64,000 nucleotides of DNA from Phycisphaerales bacterium (GTDB lineage: Bacteria > Planctomycetota > Phycisphaerae > Phycisphaerales > UBA1924): contig JAJDCZ010000052.1 of NCBI GenBank assembly GCA_029260555.1, positions 1 to 64,000 of the forward strand, given 5' to 3'. A program made the position numbers and the translations under genes. The notes beneath the pieces are model-generated. The model ran no database searches, was not told where the DNA came from, and saw nothing but the letters and a program-made list of their open reading frames with translations. How positions within the stretch are numbered: position 1 is the stretch's first letter; each line of letters begins with the position of its first letter. Of the stretch, positions 8,598-17,285 are shown piece by piece.

Positions 8598-10000
8598 GAA
8601 ACCATACCATCCAGTACAAGTCTGGCCAGGCGATCGGGCCTGCTCGTTTCGATGTGATCCGGCACTTCCTGGCCTGTTGTCACATAACTCAGATCCATGC
8701 CGATGCGGCGCGATGCCGTAATCAACACGCCGAAGTTCACAGCCTCGTCAAGCTTTGTGAAAATCACACGGTTCGGCTCCACACTCTTGAACTTTTCAGC
8801 AGCTTTGAACATAACCGCGCGGTCAGCAGCACCAGAAAGAACCAGATGTGTCTCGTGAGGGGCTGCAGCACGGATGAATCGTGACAGTTCATCCACGCGC
8901 TTGGCATCGTTCTGACTTCGGCCTGCGGTGTCAATCAAAATGACATCGCGATCTGCAAGCGATTGGCAGGCCAAGGCCATTTCGTCGGGCGTGGTTGCCA
9001 CTTTCAAAGGCAGCCCGATGATTTCTGCATAAGTGCGCAACTGATCTACTGCAGCGATACGGTAAGTATCGCCTGCGATCAGCCCTACGCGTTTGTTGTG
9101 GCGCAGTTTGTAGGCTGCAGCCAGTTTGGCGACGGTTGTTGTCTTGCCCACGCCCGTAGGGCCGACGAGCGCGATGGTCAAAGGCCTGCCATCTGGCATC
9201 ACGCCAGGCTTGGAAACATCTGCAGGCACGCGAATCATAGTGGCCAGGTGACGAAGCACGGTCTGCCTGACGATGGCTTCGTCATCAAGTTCGCCGGGGC
9301 TTAGTTCATCGCGCACGCAGCCCACAATCTCGTCAGCAATCTCATCTGCGACATGACATTCAAGCAGCTTCAGGTAATGGTTGAACAAGGCATCTGGCAT
9401 TGTGCCTGTGCTGGCATTGACTGCGGGGGTGGTGCGGAGCATCGCCTGTCTGGAACATTGCAACACCTGTCCCATCAACTCTTTGAGACCTGCGATGTCC
9501 TCTTGAACCTCGTCATGTTGATCTGAACCTGGGCGTTGGCGTAAAGGTTGTTCATCGGGTGCTGGCACGCGAATCATCGGCGCTACGACATGGCGACTTG
9601 GCTGTGCGCCGGGTCTGGTGCTGAGCGCCGAGTTGTTGCGAGTCTGCTGAGGCGATGTGCTGAATAGTTTGTCAATGGCATCATCAAGATGCACTTCGGG
9701 CTGACTTTGTTCTGAGGGTGTGTTGCTGTAGGCTGCTTGAATCCGCCTTGAATGGTTGTTTGTGCGCACGGCTTGGCGCGGGGGGACAGAGGTGTGACTT
9801 GCAGCGCGTGGTTGATGAACGGGAATGTTAATGTCCGCGGTTGATGCAGTGATCTCGACGACAGAGCGAGCGCCCAGTCCGAGTACGCCACCGGTTTTGT
9901 ATGAGCGGGTGTTGAGAATGACAGCGTCATTACCAAGGTCGCGCTTGACCTCAGTGAGCGCATCAGCCATCGTCTGAGCACGATAAATTTTCATGGTCAT
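8594..10000 (-). CDS. flhF: Flagellar biosynthesis GTPase FlhF
   Basis: SRP-family GTPase that places the flagellum at the pole in many bacteria. The N-terminal B domain starts MKIYRAQTMADALTEVKRDL. The middle is low-complexity with Gln/Pro/Ser. The NG domain carries G1 GPTGVGKTTT (about 273-282), IAGDTYRIAAVDQL, G3 DTAGRSQND and G4 TKLDEAVNFG. The start ATG at 9998-10000 (MTMKIYR) is chosen over the longer open frame because AAGGA sits 7 bases upstream. Length is 468. It is followed by flhG with a 4-bp overlap and preceded by flhA with a gap of about 100 bp. Confidence 0.93.
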   Translation of the reverse strand: MTMKIYRAQTMADALTEVKRDLGNDAVILNTRSYKTGGVLGLGARSVVEITASTADINIPVHQPRAASHTSVPPRQAVRTNNHSRRIQAAYSNTPSEQSQPEVHLDDAIDKLFSTSPQQTRNNSALSTRPGAQPSRHVVAPMIRVPAPDEQPLRQRPGSDQHDEVQEDIAGLKELMGQVLQCSRQAMLRTTPAVNASTGTMPDALFNHYLKLLECHVADEIADEIVGCVRDELSPGELDDEAIVRQTVLRHLATMIRVPADVSKPGVMPDGRPLTIALVGPTGVGKTTTVAKLAAAYKLRHNKRVGLIAGDTYRIAAVDQLRTYAEIIGLPLKVATTPDEMALACQSLADRDVILIDTAGRSQNDAKRVDELSRFIRAAAPHETHLVLSGAADRAVMFKAAEKFKSVEPNRVIFTKLDEAVNFGVLITASRRIGMDLSYVTTGQEVPDHIETSRPDRLARLVLDGMVS

Positions 10001-10104
10001 CGGCCAATCCTTGGCACTAATTCTCAGCATCCTGCTGAGCCTTGATCGCGTCGCTTAGAACAACACAAACAGTGTACCCAATTGTTGACCAGCGTGCCAG
10101 TGGA

Positions 10105-12243
10105 TCAGGCAACTCCGACTGCTAAACCTTCAGGAGATGTGATCAATGCCACCGATTCAACCTGGATACCAGGAATGATTTCGTTGTACCCCAGTACCGC
10201 AACAGATGGCGCGGATGGTTCAACAAGCTGCCTGACAACCGCACGAACCTGAGGCGATGCGATGACCACAGGCTGATGTCCCGCTGTAACCAGGCGATTA
10301 ACGCCTTGCATGATCTGCTCGGTCACGCGCGTAGCGACATCCGGAGGCATGGTGACCGTCGTTCCCACTCCCGACCTGTCCACATAGGCGTTGATCATGT
10401 CCTCAAGCACAGGATCCAGTGTGACGCACACGATGCGTTGTGCTCCGTCATCGGTCAACTCGGCAAACTGCTGACTGACCCACCGACGCAAGCTGTTGCG
10501 TACATACTCGGTGAGGATATCAACATCTTGTGTTTTGGGTGCCCACTCAGCCAGTGTTTCGACGATGGTTTCCATATCACGAATGCCGATGCGCTCACGA
10601 AGCAGGTTCTGGAGCACCTTCTGCAGGTCAGCGGGTTTGACGATGCCCGGAATGACCTCTTCGACCAGGCGAGGCGACCGGTCCTTGAGCTGTTCTATGA
10701 GGTTCATGACCTCCTCACGGGTCAGTAGCTCGTGAGCATGGTGTTTGACGATTTCTGTCAGATGGGTTCCAAGAACGCTGGTCGCATCTACCACGGTGTA
10801 GTTCATAGTCTCAGCACGGCGCTGGAGCGCAGGATCTATCCACCATGCTTCCAGACCAAAAGCGGGCTCGGTGGTGGGATCGCCATCAATAGGACCTGTC
10901 GCGATGCCGGGGTCCATCGCCAGCAGTCGGCCGGGATAAACCGAACCCACTGCGACCGGATTCAGCCGAATCTTGACACGATACTCGTTGGGATCTATCT
11001 GCATGTTGTCGCGGATGCGCACCGGCGGCATAACAAAACCCAGATCCAGTGCCAGCTGCCTGCGGATGCTGGTGATTTTGTCGAGCAGGTCGCCGCCTTG
11101 AGCCTGATCCACCAACGCGACCAGAGCATAACCGACCTCCAACTCCAGCGTATCAACCTTCATGAGCGATTCAACAGGAGTCGGCTCGGGTGCCTGGGCA
11201 GTCTGCTGGAGTTCCTGTTCCTCAGCGATTGCATCATTTGTCGATTTTGTAGTAAAGAAAGCCATGGCGCCAAGCACGCCTGCGATGGCAAGGAGCGGAA
11301 TCGTGGGCAGGGGAGTCAGCGCCAGGACAGAGAGAAAACCCGCGGTGATCACCAGAGCTTTAGGCTGACTGATGAGCTGTCCCGTCAGCTCTGTGCCGAG
11401 ATCCTGATCAGAGCCTGAGCGCGTGACGATGAGGGCTGCAGCGATGGAGATGATAAATGAGGGAAGCTGACTGGTCAGACCATCGCCGATGGTCAGCTTG
11501 GTATAGACCTCTGCGGTCTGGCCGATGGGCCAGCCATTTTGCAGGGCACCGATGGCAAAGCCGCCGAGAATGTTAATTGCGGTGATCAGGATACCTGCGA
11601 TGGCGTCGCCTCGGACGAACTTGGAAGCACCGTCCATCGCACCAAAGAAGTCTGCTTCGCGTGAGATTTCTTCACGCCTATGGCGTGCCTGGGCTTCGTC
11701 GATGATTCCTGCGTTGAGATCCGAGTCGATCGCCATCTGTTTGCCGGGCATGGCATCGAGGGTAAATCTGGCAGCCACTTCACTGATGCGGGTGGCGCCT
11801 TTGGTGATGACCATGAACTGCACCACCACGAGGATCAGGAAGATGATGACGCCGACGACCAGCGATTCACCAGCTACAAAGTCGCCAAATGCGCTGATAA
11901 CCTTGCCTGCAATGCCAATAGCCTGATCTGCAGAATGCGCCTTGCCGCCAAGGATGAGCCGGGTTGTTGCAATATTAAGTACGAGCCTGAGCAGCGTTGT
12001 CGCCAGGAGCAGCGAGGGAAACACGGAAAACTGGAGCGGTTTTTCCATGTAGATGGTTGTCAGCAGGATGATGACCGCGAGGCTGATATTTGCTGCGATC
12101 ATGATGTCCATGAACCATGTCGCCATGGGGACAAGAATCACGCCAAGCATCAATACAAAGCCTACGGGCACGATCAGATGCCGATGCTTTTGAATCTGAA
12201 GCATCCAGGCGGGGAAACTGGGTTGGGCTTTTTTCAATGCCAT
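10105..12243 (-). CDS. flhA: Flagellar type III export gate protein FlhA
   Basis: Largest export-gate subunit, 712 residues. The N-terminal half has about eight membrane helices and the conserved FHIPEP-type cytoplasmic loop region (IAADSDLNAG-like AIDSDLNAGIIDEAQARHRR, FFGAMDGASKFVRGDAIAGI). The C-terminal cytoplasmic domain (from about residue 350) docks export chaperones and contains NLLRERIGIRDMETIVETLAEW. Length and motifs are normal. It follows flhB by 23 bp and is likely in the same transcript as the fliOPQR-flhB genes. Confidence 0.96.
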   Translation of the reverse strand: MALKKAQPSFPAWMLQIQKHRHLIVPVGFVLMLGVILVPMATWFMDIMIAANISLAVIILLTTIYMEKPLQFSVFPSLLLATTLLRLVLNIATTRLILGGKAHSADQAIGIAGKVISAFGDFVAGESLVVGVIIFLILVVVQFMVITKGATRISEVAARFTLDAMPGKQMAIDSDLNAGIIDEAQARHRREEISREADFFGAMDGASKFVRGDAIAGILITAINILGGFAIGALQNGWPIGQTAEVYTKLTIGDGLTSQLPSFIISIAAALIVTRSGSDQDLGTELTGQLISQPKALVITAGFLSVLALTPLPTIPLLAIAGVLGAMAFFTTKSTNDAIAEEQELQQTAQAPEPTPVESLMKVDTLELEVGYALVALVDQAQGGDLLDKITSIRRQLALDLGFVMPPVRIRDNMQIDPNEYRVKIRLNPVAVGSVYPGRLLAMDPGIATGPIDGDPTTEPAFGLEAWWIDPALQRRAETMNYTVVDATSVLGTHLTEIVKHHAHELLTREEVMNLIEQLKDRSPRLVEEVIPGIVKPADLQKVLQNLLRERIGIRDMETIVETLAEWAPKTQDVDILTEYVRNSLRRWVSQQFAELTDDGAQRIVCVTLDPVLEDMINAYVDRSGVGTTVTMPPDVATRVTEQIMQGVNRLVTAGHQPVVIASPQVRAVVRQLVEPSAPSVAVLGYNEIIPGIQVESVALITSPEGLAVGVA

Positions 12244-12266
12244 GGATCAGTCGTTGTGAAATACTC

Positions 12267-13337
12267 TCATGCTGCGTTCTGCTCTTTCATGCGATAGACA
12301 TAAGCCAGGACCTCTGCGATGGCCTGGTAAAACTCGGGCGAAACTTCCTGTCCAATCTCGACCCCCCAGTAAAGCCCGCGTGCCAGAGGCGGCTTCTCTA
12401 CAATGGGTATGCCATTGGCCCGGGCAATCTCTCTGATGCGAAACGCCAGCAGGTCTGCACCCTTGGCGACGACTTTGGGAGCTTCCATTTCACCATCACG
12501 ATATTTCAACGCAACGGAAAAATGCGTAGGGTTGGTCACGATTACATCAGCTTCTGGCACCGCTGATTTAATCTGCTGCATGGCGATCTCAGCTGCCATC
12601 TTCATGCGGCGTTTGCGGGTTTCGGGATCGCCATCCATGCTCTTTCGTTCGTCTTTGACTTCCAGCTTGGTCATTTTCTGATCTTTGCGATGTTGCCAGC
12701 GCTGATAGACAAGATCGATGATGCCGATGATCAGCATGATCACAAGCAGCCAGATGACCAATTCCGCCAGCATCCTGCCGACCAGCATTGCTGCGGGAAA
12801 CAGCTCAAGCAGAGGGAGCGTGACGAACTGAGGCTCATTGTGACGAATGACCAGAATCGCAGTTCCCAGAACAAACACGAGTTTGAATGTGTTGACGAGC
12901 GATTTGATGAGATTCCTCAGGGAGAACAGCCTTTTGATCCCCGAGATCACATTGATCTTGTCGAGCTTTGGCTTGATGGGATCCAGAGTAAACAAGGGAC
13001 CGACCTGCAGGAAGTTGGCCAAAAACGCCACGATGAACACCAGCCCGAAGATGGGAAGCAGAACACGCAACGCTGTCATGAATACAAACCATGCGATTGC
13101 ATCAACGCTTGTGGGCGAGATCGGCGAGCCAAGCGTCTGGCTGGAAAGAACCCGCTCAAACATCCTGAACATGGAAGTTCCCAGCATGGAAAGAAACAAG
13201 AAGATCAGGATCATGCCTCCCGCCAGTTCAATCGCAGCGGTAAAGTCCTGACTTTTAGGAACCTGCCCCTTGTTTCGCGCCTGCTGAAGTTTTTTCGGCG
13301 TGGCCTTCTCGCTTTTTTCTCCCAGATCCTCAGCCAT
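12267..13337 (-). CDS. flhB: Flagellar export switch protein FlhB
   Basis: Export-gate component that switches substrate specificity after self-cleavage. The N terminus EKSEKATPKKLQQARNKGQV is typical. Four membrane helices follow, then the cytoplasmic domain with the autocleavage motif NPTH at residues 269-272 (VTNPTHFSVAL), and the end ARGLYWGVEIGQEVSPEFYQAIAEVLAYVYR. Length 356 is normal. Its start overlaps the fliR stop by 8 bp. Confidence 0.96.
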   Translation of the reverse strand: MAEDLGEKSEKATPKKLQQARNKGQVPKSQDFTAAIELAGGMILIFLFLSMLGTSMFRMFERVLSSQTLGSPISPTSVDAIAWFVFMTALRVLLPIFGLVFIVAFLANFLQVGPLFTLDPIKPKLDKINVISGIKRLFSLRNLIKSLVNTFKLVFVLGTAILVIRHNEPQFVTLPLLELFPAAMLVGRMLAELVIWLLVIMLIIGIIDLVYQRWQHRKDQKMTKLEVKDERKSMDGDPETRKRRMKMAAEIAMQQIKSAVPEADVIVTNPTHFSVALKYRDGEMEAPKVVAKGADLLAFRIREIARANGIPIVEKPPLARGLYWGVEIGQEVSPEFYQAIAEVLAYVYRMKEQNAA

Positions 13338-14139
13338 CGTTCACGCCTCCGGCTTGAGTTCCCAGAGACGATGTCCAGTCTCCCACCGCACGAAGCACCT
13401 GTGCCATCTCGTCGTCTGCAGCCTGACTGATGGCAAGCAAACTCGACCCCAGCACAATCAAACCCAAAGCAATCTTGATAGGAAACCCCACACTCAGAAT
13501 GTTCAACTGAGGCATGGTCTTCATCACAAACCCGGTCGCCAGCGTTTCCAGAAGCACCGCGCTCAAGACCGGAGCTGCCACACGCAGCGCCAGATCAAAC
13601 CCCGATGTCACCACTGCCACCAGCAGATCCAGAGGCGCATCGGTCATCAACACGCTGCCCACAGGAACCCGCGCAAAGGTATCTGCAACCGAAATGAAAA
13701 GCCATTCAAAGCCTCCCATGGCGATGAAACCCCATAGCCCCAGAAAAAACAGCAGTTGGCCGATGATGCTTGAGTCAGATCCTGCTGCGGGATTAAAAAC
13801 TCGCGCCACACCCAGCCCCATCTGCTGACCCAGTATCATTCCCGCCAGGTTCAGGCTTACCAGAGGCACCAGTGCAATCAACCCCACCACCACGCCGATG
13901 AGTAACTCGCCCGCAATCATGGGCACCAGTGATATCAGATCTGCACTGGGCATGGTCTGCACCGCTGTGGGCGCAGACACATACACCGACAACCCCAGCG
14001 ACACCGCCAGCAAGACCTTGATCTGGCGAGTCACGCCAAGCCCTGCCAGCATGGGACTGAATATAAACAGCCCTGCCAGTCGAAATATGACCAGCATCAA
14101 GGGTACAACATGATTCAGCATGGGCTCAATGGACAACAT
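13330..14139 (-). CDS. fliR: Flagellar export gate protein FliR
   Basis: 269-residue membrane protein of the FliPQR export pore. It is almost wholly hydrophobic with a family pattern of N-terminal RLAGLFIFSPML, then GELLIGVVVGL and GQQMGLGVARVFNP (the QMG loop region), and C-terminal LPQLNILSVGFPIKI-type MPQLNILSVGFPIKIALGL. It sits between fliQ (23 bp) and flhB (8-bp overlap). Confidence 0.95.
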   Translation of the reverse strand: MLSIEPMLNHVVPLMLVIFRLAGLFIFSPMLAGLGVTRQIKVLLAVSLGLSVYVSAPTAVQTMPSADLISLVPMIAGELLIGVVVGLIALVPLVSLNLAGMILGQQMGLGVARVFNPAAGSDSSIIGQLLFFLGLWGFIAMGGFEWLFISVADTFARVPVGSVLMTDAPLDLLVAVVTSGFDLALRVAAPVLSAVLLETLATGFVMKTMPQLNILSVGFPIKIALGLIVLGSSLLAISQAADDEMAQVLRAVGDWTSSLGTQAGGVNDG

Positions 14140-14162
14140 TGTCAGGGAGCGACCTTTCGAGG

Positions 14163-14420
14163 CTAAAAGAGGCTGAGCATCCGTTCAGCAAACTCGACGA
14201 GCCTCTGAACGATCCACGGGATGATCAAAATCGCCACGCCCATCATCACCAGGATCTTGGGAACGAATGTCAGCGTCTGATCCTGAATGGAAGTCACCGA
14301 TTGGAGCAAGCTGATAAAAAGCCCGATCAACACCCCGGCCAAAAGAATCGGCCCCGCGATTTTAAGTGCCATCATTAGTGTTTCTCGAACGAGAAAAACC
14401 GCTGAATCGTCGTACATCAT
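14163..14420 (-). CDS. fliQ: Flagellar export gate protein FliQ
   Basis: 85-residue, two-helix subunit of the FliPQR export pore (ETLMMALKIAGPILLAGVLI and LVMMGVAILIIPWIVQRLVEF). The open frame reaches up to 14564, but that part is antisense-like overlap with fliP. The ATG at 14418-14420 is chosen because GGAG lies 8 bases before it and the resulting length matches FliQ. Confidence 0.93.
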   Translation of the reverse strand: MMYDDSAVFLVRETLMMALKIAGPILLAGVLIGLFISLLQSVTSIQDQTLTFVPKILVMMGVAILIIPWIVQRLVEFAERMLSLF

Positions 14421-14439
14421 TACAGCAACTCCAATCTCA

Positions 14440-15468
14440 CTACCCCAGACATGTGTACACCAACCCGCCATAGACCAATCCCGCAGCATGCACAACAGGT
14501 TCTGCTGCCACAATGGCACTGGTTGTGATGGCTGTTGAGATGTCGCTGACACTTGAAAGTTCAAGGGTTTCTTGCCTGAAGCTTAAAAGCAGACTGCCCA
14601 CCACCAGTTGCCAGCCATCGACCAGCACAAACAGCAGAATTTTAAATGGCAGACTGATCAATACCGGAGGCAACATCATCATGCTCATGGAGATCAACAA
14701 ACTCGCAACCACCATGTCGATCACAAGGAAGGGCAAGTACACACGAAAACCCATCAGAAAACCAGTTTTGAGTTCACTCAGCATGTACGCAGGAATCAGC
14801 GAAATCAGATCAACATCATCTTCGGTGAGAAGCTCAGGTTGAGAGGTATCAACACCTCGGTAGTTCAACACCATGTACAGGCTCGACCAGTTGCCCGTCG
14901 CCTGGATCTGATCAAACATGAAATCTCGCACGGGCTGCTTTGCCTTGTCCCAGAGCGTTTCATAGTCAGTGATCTGCCCATTGCGATAAGGCACAATGGC
15001 TTCTTCATGAATCCGGTCGATCGTCGGCGTCATCACCAGAAGCGTCATAAATAACGCCAGACCAACGATGACCTGCGATGGAGGCAGGCTTTGCGTACCC
15101 ATCGCCTGTTTCATCAGCCCCAGCACCACAATGATGCGGATAAAGCTGGTGGTCATGAGCATGATCGACGGTGCCAGCGAGATCACTGTCAACATCAGCA
15201 TGATGTTGAGTGCTGCGGACATGCCTCTGGGGCCATCGGACCCGCCGCCGGGGAGTGATTGCCCCACCGACTCAAGCATCTCAAGCGGGTTTATCGACTG
15301 GCCCGAAGCAAACTCGGGAAAAGCTGGGAGCACCGGAGTCGCTGCAGCAGCCAAAGCCGGTTCACCTTGAACCGGAGGCCCAAGCACCGCCTGCCCGCTT
15401 GCACTGCACGCAAACAATGCCAGACTCAGCCCCAGACTGAGCACCAATGTAAGCCTTGCCAGGTTCAT
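14440..15468 (-). CDS. fliP: Flagellar export gate protein FliP, with extended C terminus
   Basis: Core subunit of the FliPQR export pore. It has a signal peptide (LVLSLGLSLALFACSASG), a linker, then family motifs TVISLAPSIMLMTTSFIRI, LALFMTLLVMTP, AYMLSELKTGFLMGF, LPFLVIDMVVASLLISMSMMM and LPFKILLFVLVDGW. Length is 342 compared with about 245-260 usually. Part of the excess is the linker after the signal peptide. About 40 residues extend past the normal C terminus (from about 300, RQETLELSSVSD...). It overlaps fliO by 4 bp. Confidence 0.94.
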   Translation of the reverse strand: MNLARLTLVLSLGLSLALFACSASGQAVLGPPVQGEPALAAAATPVLPAFPEFASGQSINPLEMLESVGQSLPGGGSDGPRGMSAALNIMLMLTVISLAPSIMLMTTSFIRIIVVLGLMKQAMGTQSLPPSQVIVGLALFMTLLVMTPTIDRIHEEAIVPYRNGQITDYETLWDKAKQPVRDFMFDQIQATGNWSSLYMVLNYRGVDTSQPELLTEDDVDLISLIPAYMLSELKTGFLMGFRVYLPFLVIDMVVASLLISMSMMMLPPVLISLPFKILLFVLVDGWQLVVGSLLLSFRQETLELSSVSDISTAITTSAIVAAEPVVHAAGLVYGGLVYTCLG

Positions 15469-16415
15469 GCCCCGATACTCCCACTGGGCCTGCTGAGACG
15501 CCCCCGCCCCCCCCGACCCCCCCGACCCCCCGGGCCCCCCATCCCTCTGGGTGGCACTTCCACGATCGGGATATCAACACTTTGATCGTTCCAGAGCTCA
15601 ACTCGATCGCCATGCTCGTTCTGGGTCATGCTGCGATCAACCCTGCGATCAACTGCTGGCTCATCGGGCAGGCCATTCTGTTCGTACTGGCCTAAAAGTG
15701 CCTGGAATCGCTTACTCATCGAGGCACCTTCTTCATCACGGGCTTTGACAAGAATCGATGCAACCTCGTCGGGGTCGGTGATTTCGGTGAGCACCGCGAA
15801 TCGCTGACCAGAAAGTTTGCCCCCAGCACTCTGGCTGAGCAACAGCACGCGCCGATCAACACGCAACAGAACCAGTTGCACGCCTCTGCCAACTGGATAT
15901 CTGCCAAGCACTTCCAGCAGTCCCGAAGGAGCCCGCCCGCCGGGTCCCAGATCGCCAGCAATCCCGCCTCGAAACCGGGCGGTAAAACGCAGCACACCCG
16001 CAAACAACACGATCAGCATCACAACCCCGCCCAATGCGAGCGAAGTCTTCCATATCCACGCGGTATCATCGCCCTTGGCGGGTTTCTGCAGGTTGCTGGT
16101 CAGAGTCGATCGATCAGTTGGCAAACCAAGAGGGCGTGCAGTGCGTGCCTGCCCTGTCTTGATCGTGGGCTGCTTTGTGGTGACAGGAGTCACCTGCCCA
16201 TTCAAATCCACTCCTCCAGCAGTCTCGTCTTTCTGGACGACACCATTGTCAGCTTCAGCCAGTTCAGTGATTGTGCTGGATTCCTGGGTTGGGGGGGGGA
16301 GGGGGGGGCCGAAGGACTGAGTTGTGCTTTGGGCGTATGAAAACGATGCGCACAGGCACAGACAGGCTGCTTCCAGCAATCTCAAACGAACTGTCAATCT
16401 ACCTGGGCCGATCAT
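15465..16415 (-). CDS. fliO: FliO-like flagellar export assembly protein
   Basis: Assists FliP assembly. Signal peptide (LEAACLCLCASFSYAQ), long Pro/Thr/Gln-rich periplasmic stretch, one membrane helix near 127-147 (SLALGGVVMLIVLFAGVLRF), then a small cytoplasmic domain with the FliO pattern LLEVLGRYPVGRGVQLVLLRVDRRVLLL and LSGQRFAVLTEI. The C terminus is Gly/Arg-rich (GGPGGRGGRGGRGRL). Identification rests on position before fliP and on the domain pattern. Two homopolymer tracts lie inside it: 9 G and 8 G at 16291-16308 (just after the signal peptide) and C runs of 5-8 at 15501-15540 (C-terminal tail). A one-base slip in the first would truncate the protein. Confidence 0.82.
   Translation of the reverse strand: MIGPGRLTVRLRLLEAACLCLCASFSYAQSTTQSFGPPLPPPTQESSTITELAEADNGVVQKDETAGGVDLNGQVTPVTTKQPTIKTGQARTARPLGLPTDRSTLTSNLQKPAKGDDTAWIWKTSLALGGVVMLIVLFAGVLRFTARFRGGIAGDLGPGGRAPSGLLEVLGRYPVGRGVQLVLLRVDRRVLLLSQSAGGKLSGQRFAVLTEITDPDEVASILVKARDEEGASMSKRFQALLGQYEQNGLPDEPAVDRRVDRSMTQNEHGDRVELWNDQSVDIPIVEVPPRGMGGPGGRGGRGGRGRLSRPSGSIGA
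15501..15540 (-). repeat. Paired G-tracts (G4-prone) in 3' part of fliO
   Basis: C runs of 5, 8, 7, 6 and 6 are separated by 1-3 bases, so the minus (coding) strand has five closely spaced G runs able to form a quadruplex. It encodes the Gly/Arg-rich tail of the FliO-like protein. Confidence 0.75.
16291..16308 (+). repeat. Paired G-tracts in 5' part of fliO
   Basis: Nine G (16291-16299), A, then eight G (16301-16308). On the coding strand this reads as Pro/Leu codons (GPPLPPP) right after the predicted signal peptide. Such runs are prone to slip during replication. Confidence 0.75.
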
Positions 16416-16486
16416 GGTGCCATCCTGGCGACTTGAAATGACAGCTCCGCTGTCGTCGGATCGAAAGAAAAATGTGGTCCGCCTTG

Positions 16487-17095
16487 TTAATCCGGATCGT
16501 TCTTGATGATTTCGTTTACTCGTACACAGAAGTTTTCGTTGAGCACAAGCACTTCGCCTCGCGCGACCAGCCGATCATTGACATACACATCCACGGGATC
16601 ACCGGCGAGTTTGTCAAGCTCAACGACCGCACCATCAGCAAGTCTCAGAACATCTTCAACCAGCATGCGGGCTCGGCCCAGCTCGATTTTGACATCCAGA
16701 TTGACATCCGAAAGCAAATCGATCTCGCTGTTTCCCTCGCCAACAAGCCCGGGCTCATCAAGTGCAGGCATCTCAAATGGTTGTGGGTCTGAGCTGGGCG
16801 AACTCTCAGGAGGCGTCGCAATTGAATCGTCACCCGTGCCAAGACTTGCGATGGCTTCCTGGGCGGCTTCCAGTGCGGAGGCTGCTCCAGTATCGGCATC
16901 GCTCTGGGCTGCAGAGTCATCACCAAGACCCGCGACCGCTTCTTGAGCTGCCCGCAGCGTGGCGAGTTCAGCTTCGCTGGCACCATCTTCACCCGTATCT
17001 TGGATATCACTGCCATCAGGCCTCCCACCATCGGGCCCGGCTGGCTGTTGATCCTCAGACTGAGGTTCCGTGCTGTCCTGTTCCTGATCGGCCAT
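16487..17095 (-). CDS. fliN: Flagellar switch protein FliN with long N-terminal tail
   Basis: C-ring protein. The C-terminal SpoA domain (about 122-195) reads NLDVKIELGRARMLVEDVLRLADGAVVELDKLAGDPVDVYVNDRL and ends RVNEI, the classic FliN pattern. The first 120 residues are acidic and disordered, with two copies of an AAQEA(V/I)A(G/S)LG motif near 49 and 76. Length is 202 compared with about 100-140 in many bacteria. It follows fliL after 190 bp in which no gene is seen; fliM, normally there, is absent. Confidence 0.9.
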   Translation of the reverse strand: MADQEQDSTEPQSEDQQPAGPDGGRPDGSDIQDTGEDGASEAELATLRAAQEAVAGLGDDSAAQSDADTGAASALEAAQEAIASLGTGDDSIATPPESSPSSDPQPFEMPALDEPGLVGEGNSEIDLLSDVNLDVKIELGRARMLVEDVLRLADGAVVELDKLAGDPVDVYVNDRLVARGEVLVLNENFCVRVNEIIKNDPD

Positions 17096-17285
17096 CCTTG
17101 CCCTCGCTTGCGATCGCTCCGCATTCGCATACTCTCAGCCGATGCGCAAAGATTGCCTGTTCCAGACGCACACATCGACTCCGAACGATTCATAGCATCG
17201 GACCAGTTCGCTGGTGTCCGCTACTTTTATCGCACGATCGGCAAACATTGCGCGACTTTCTTTCACGAGCAAGGACAAACGAATT

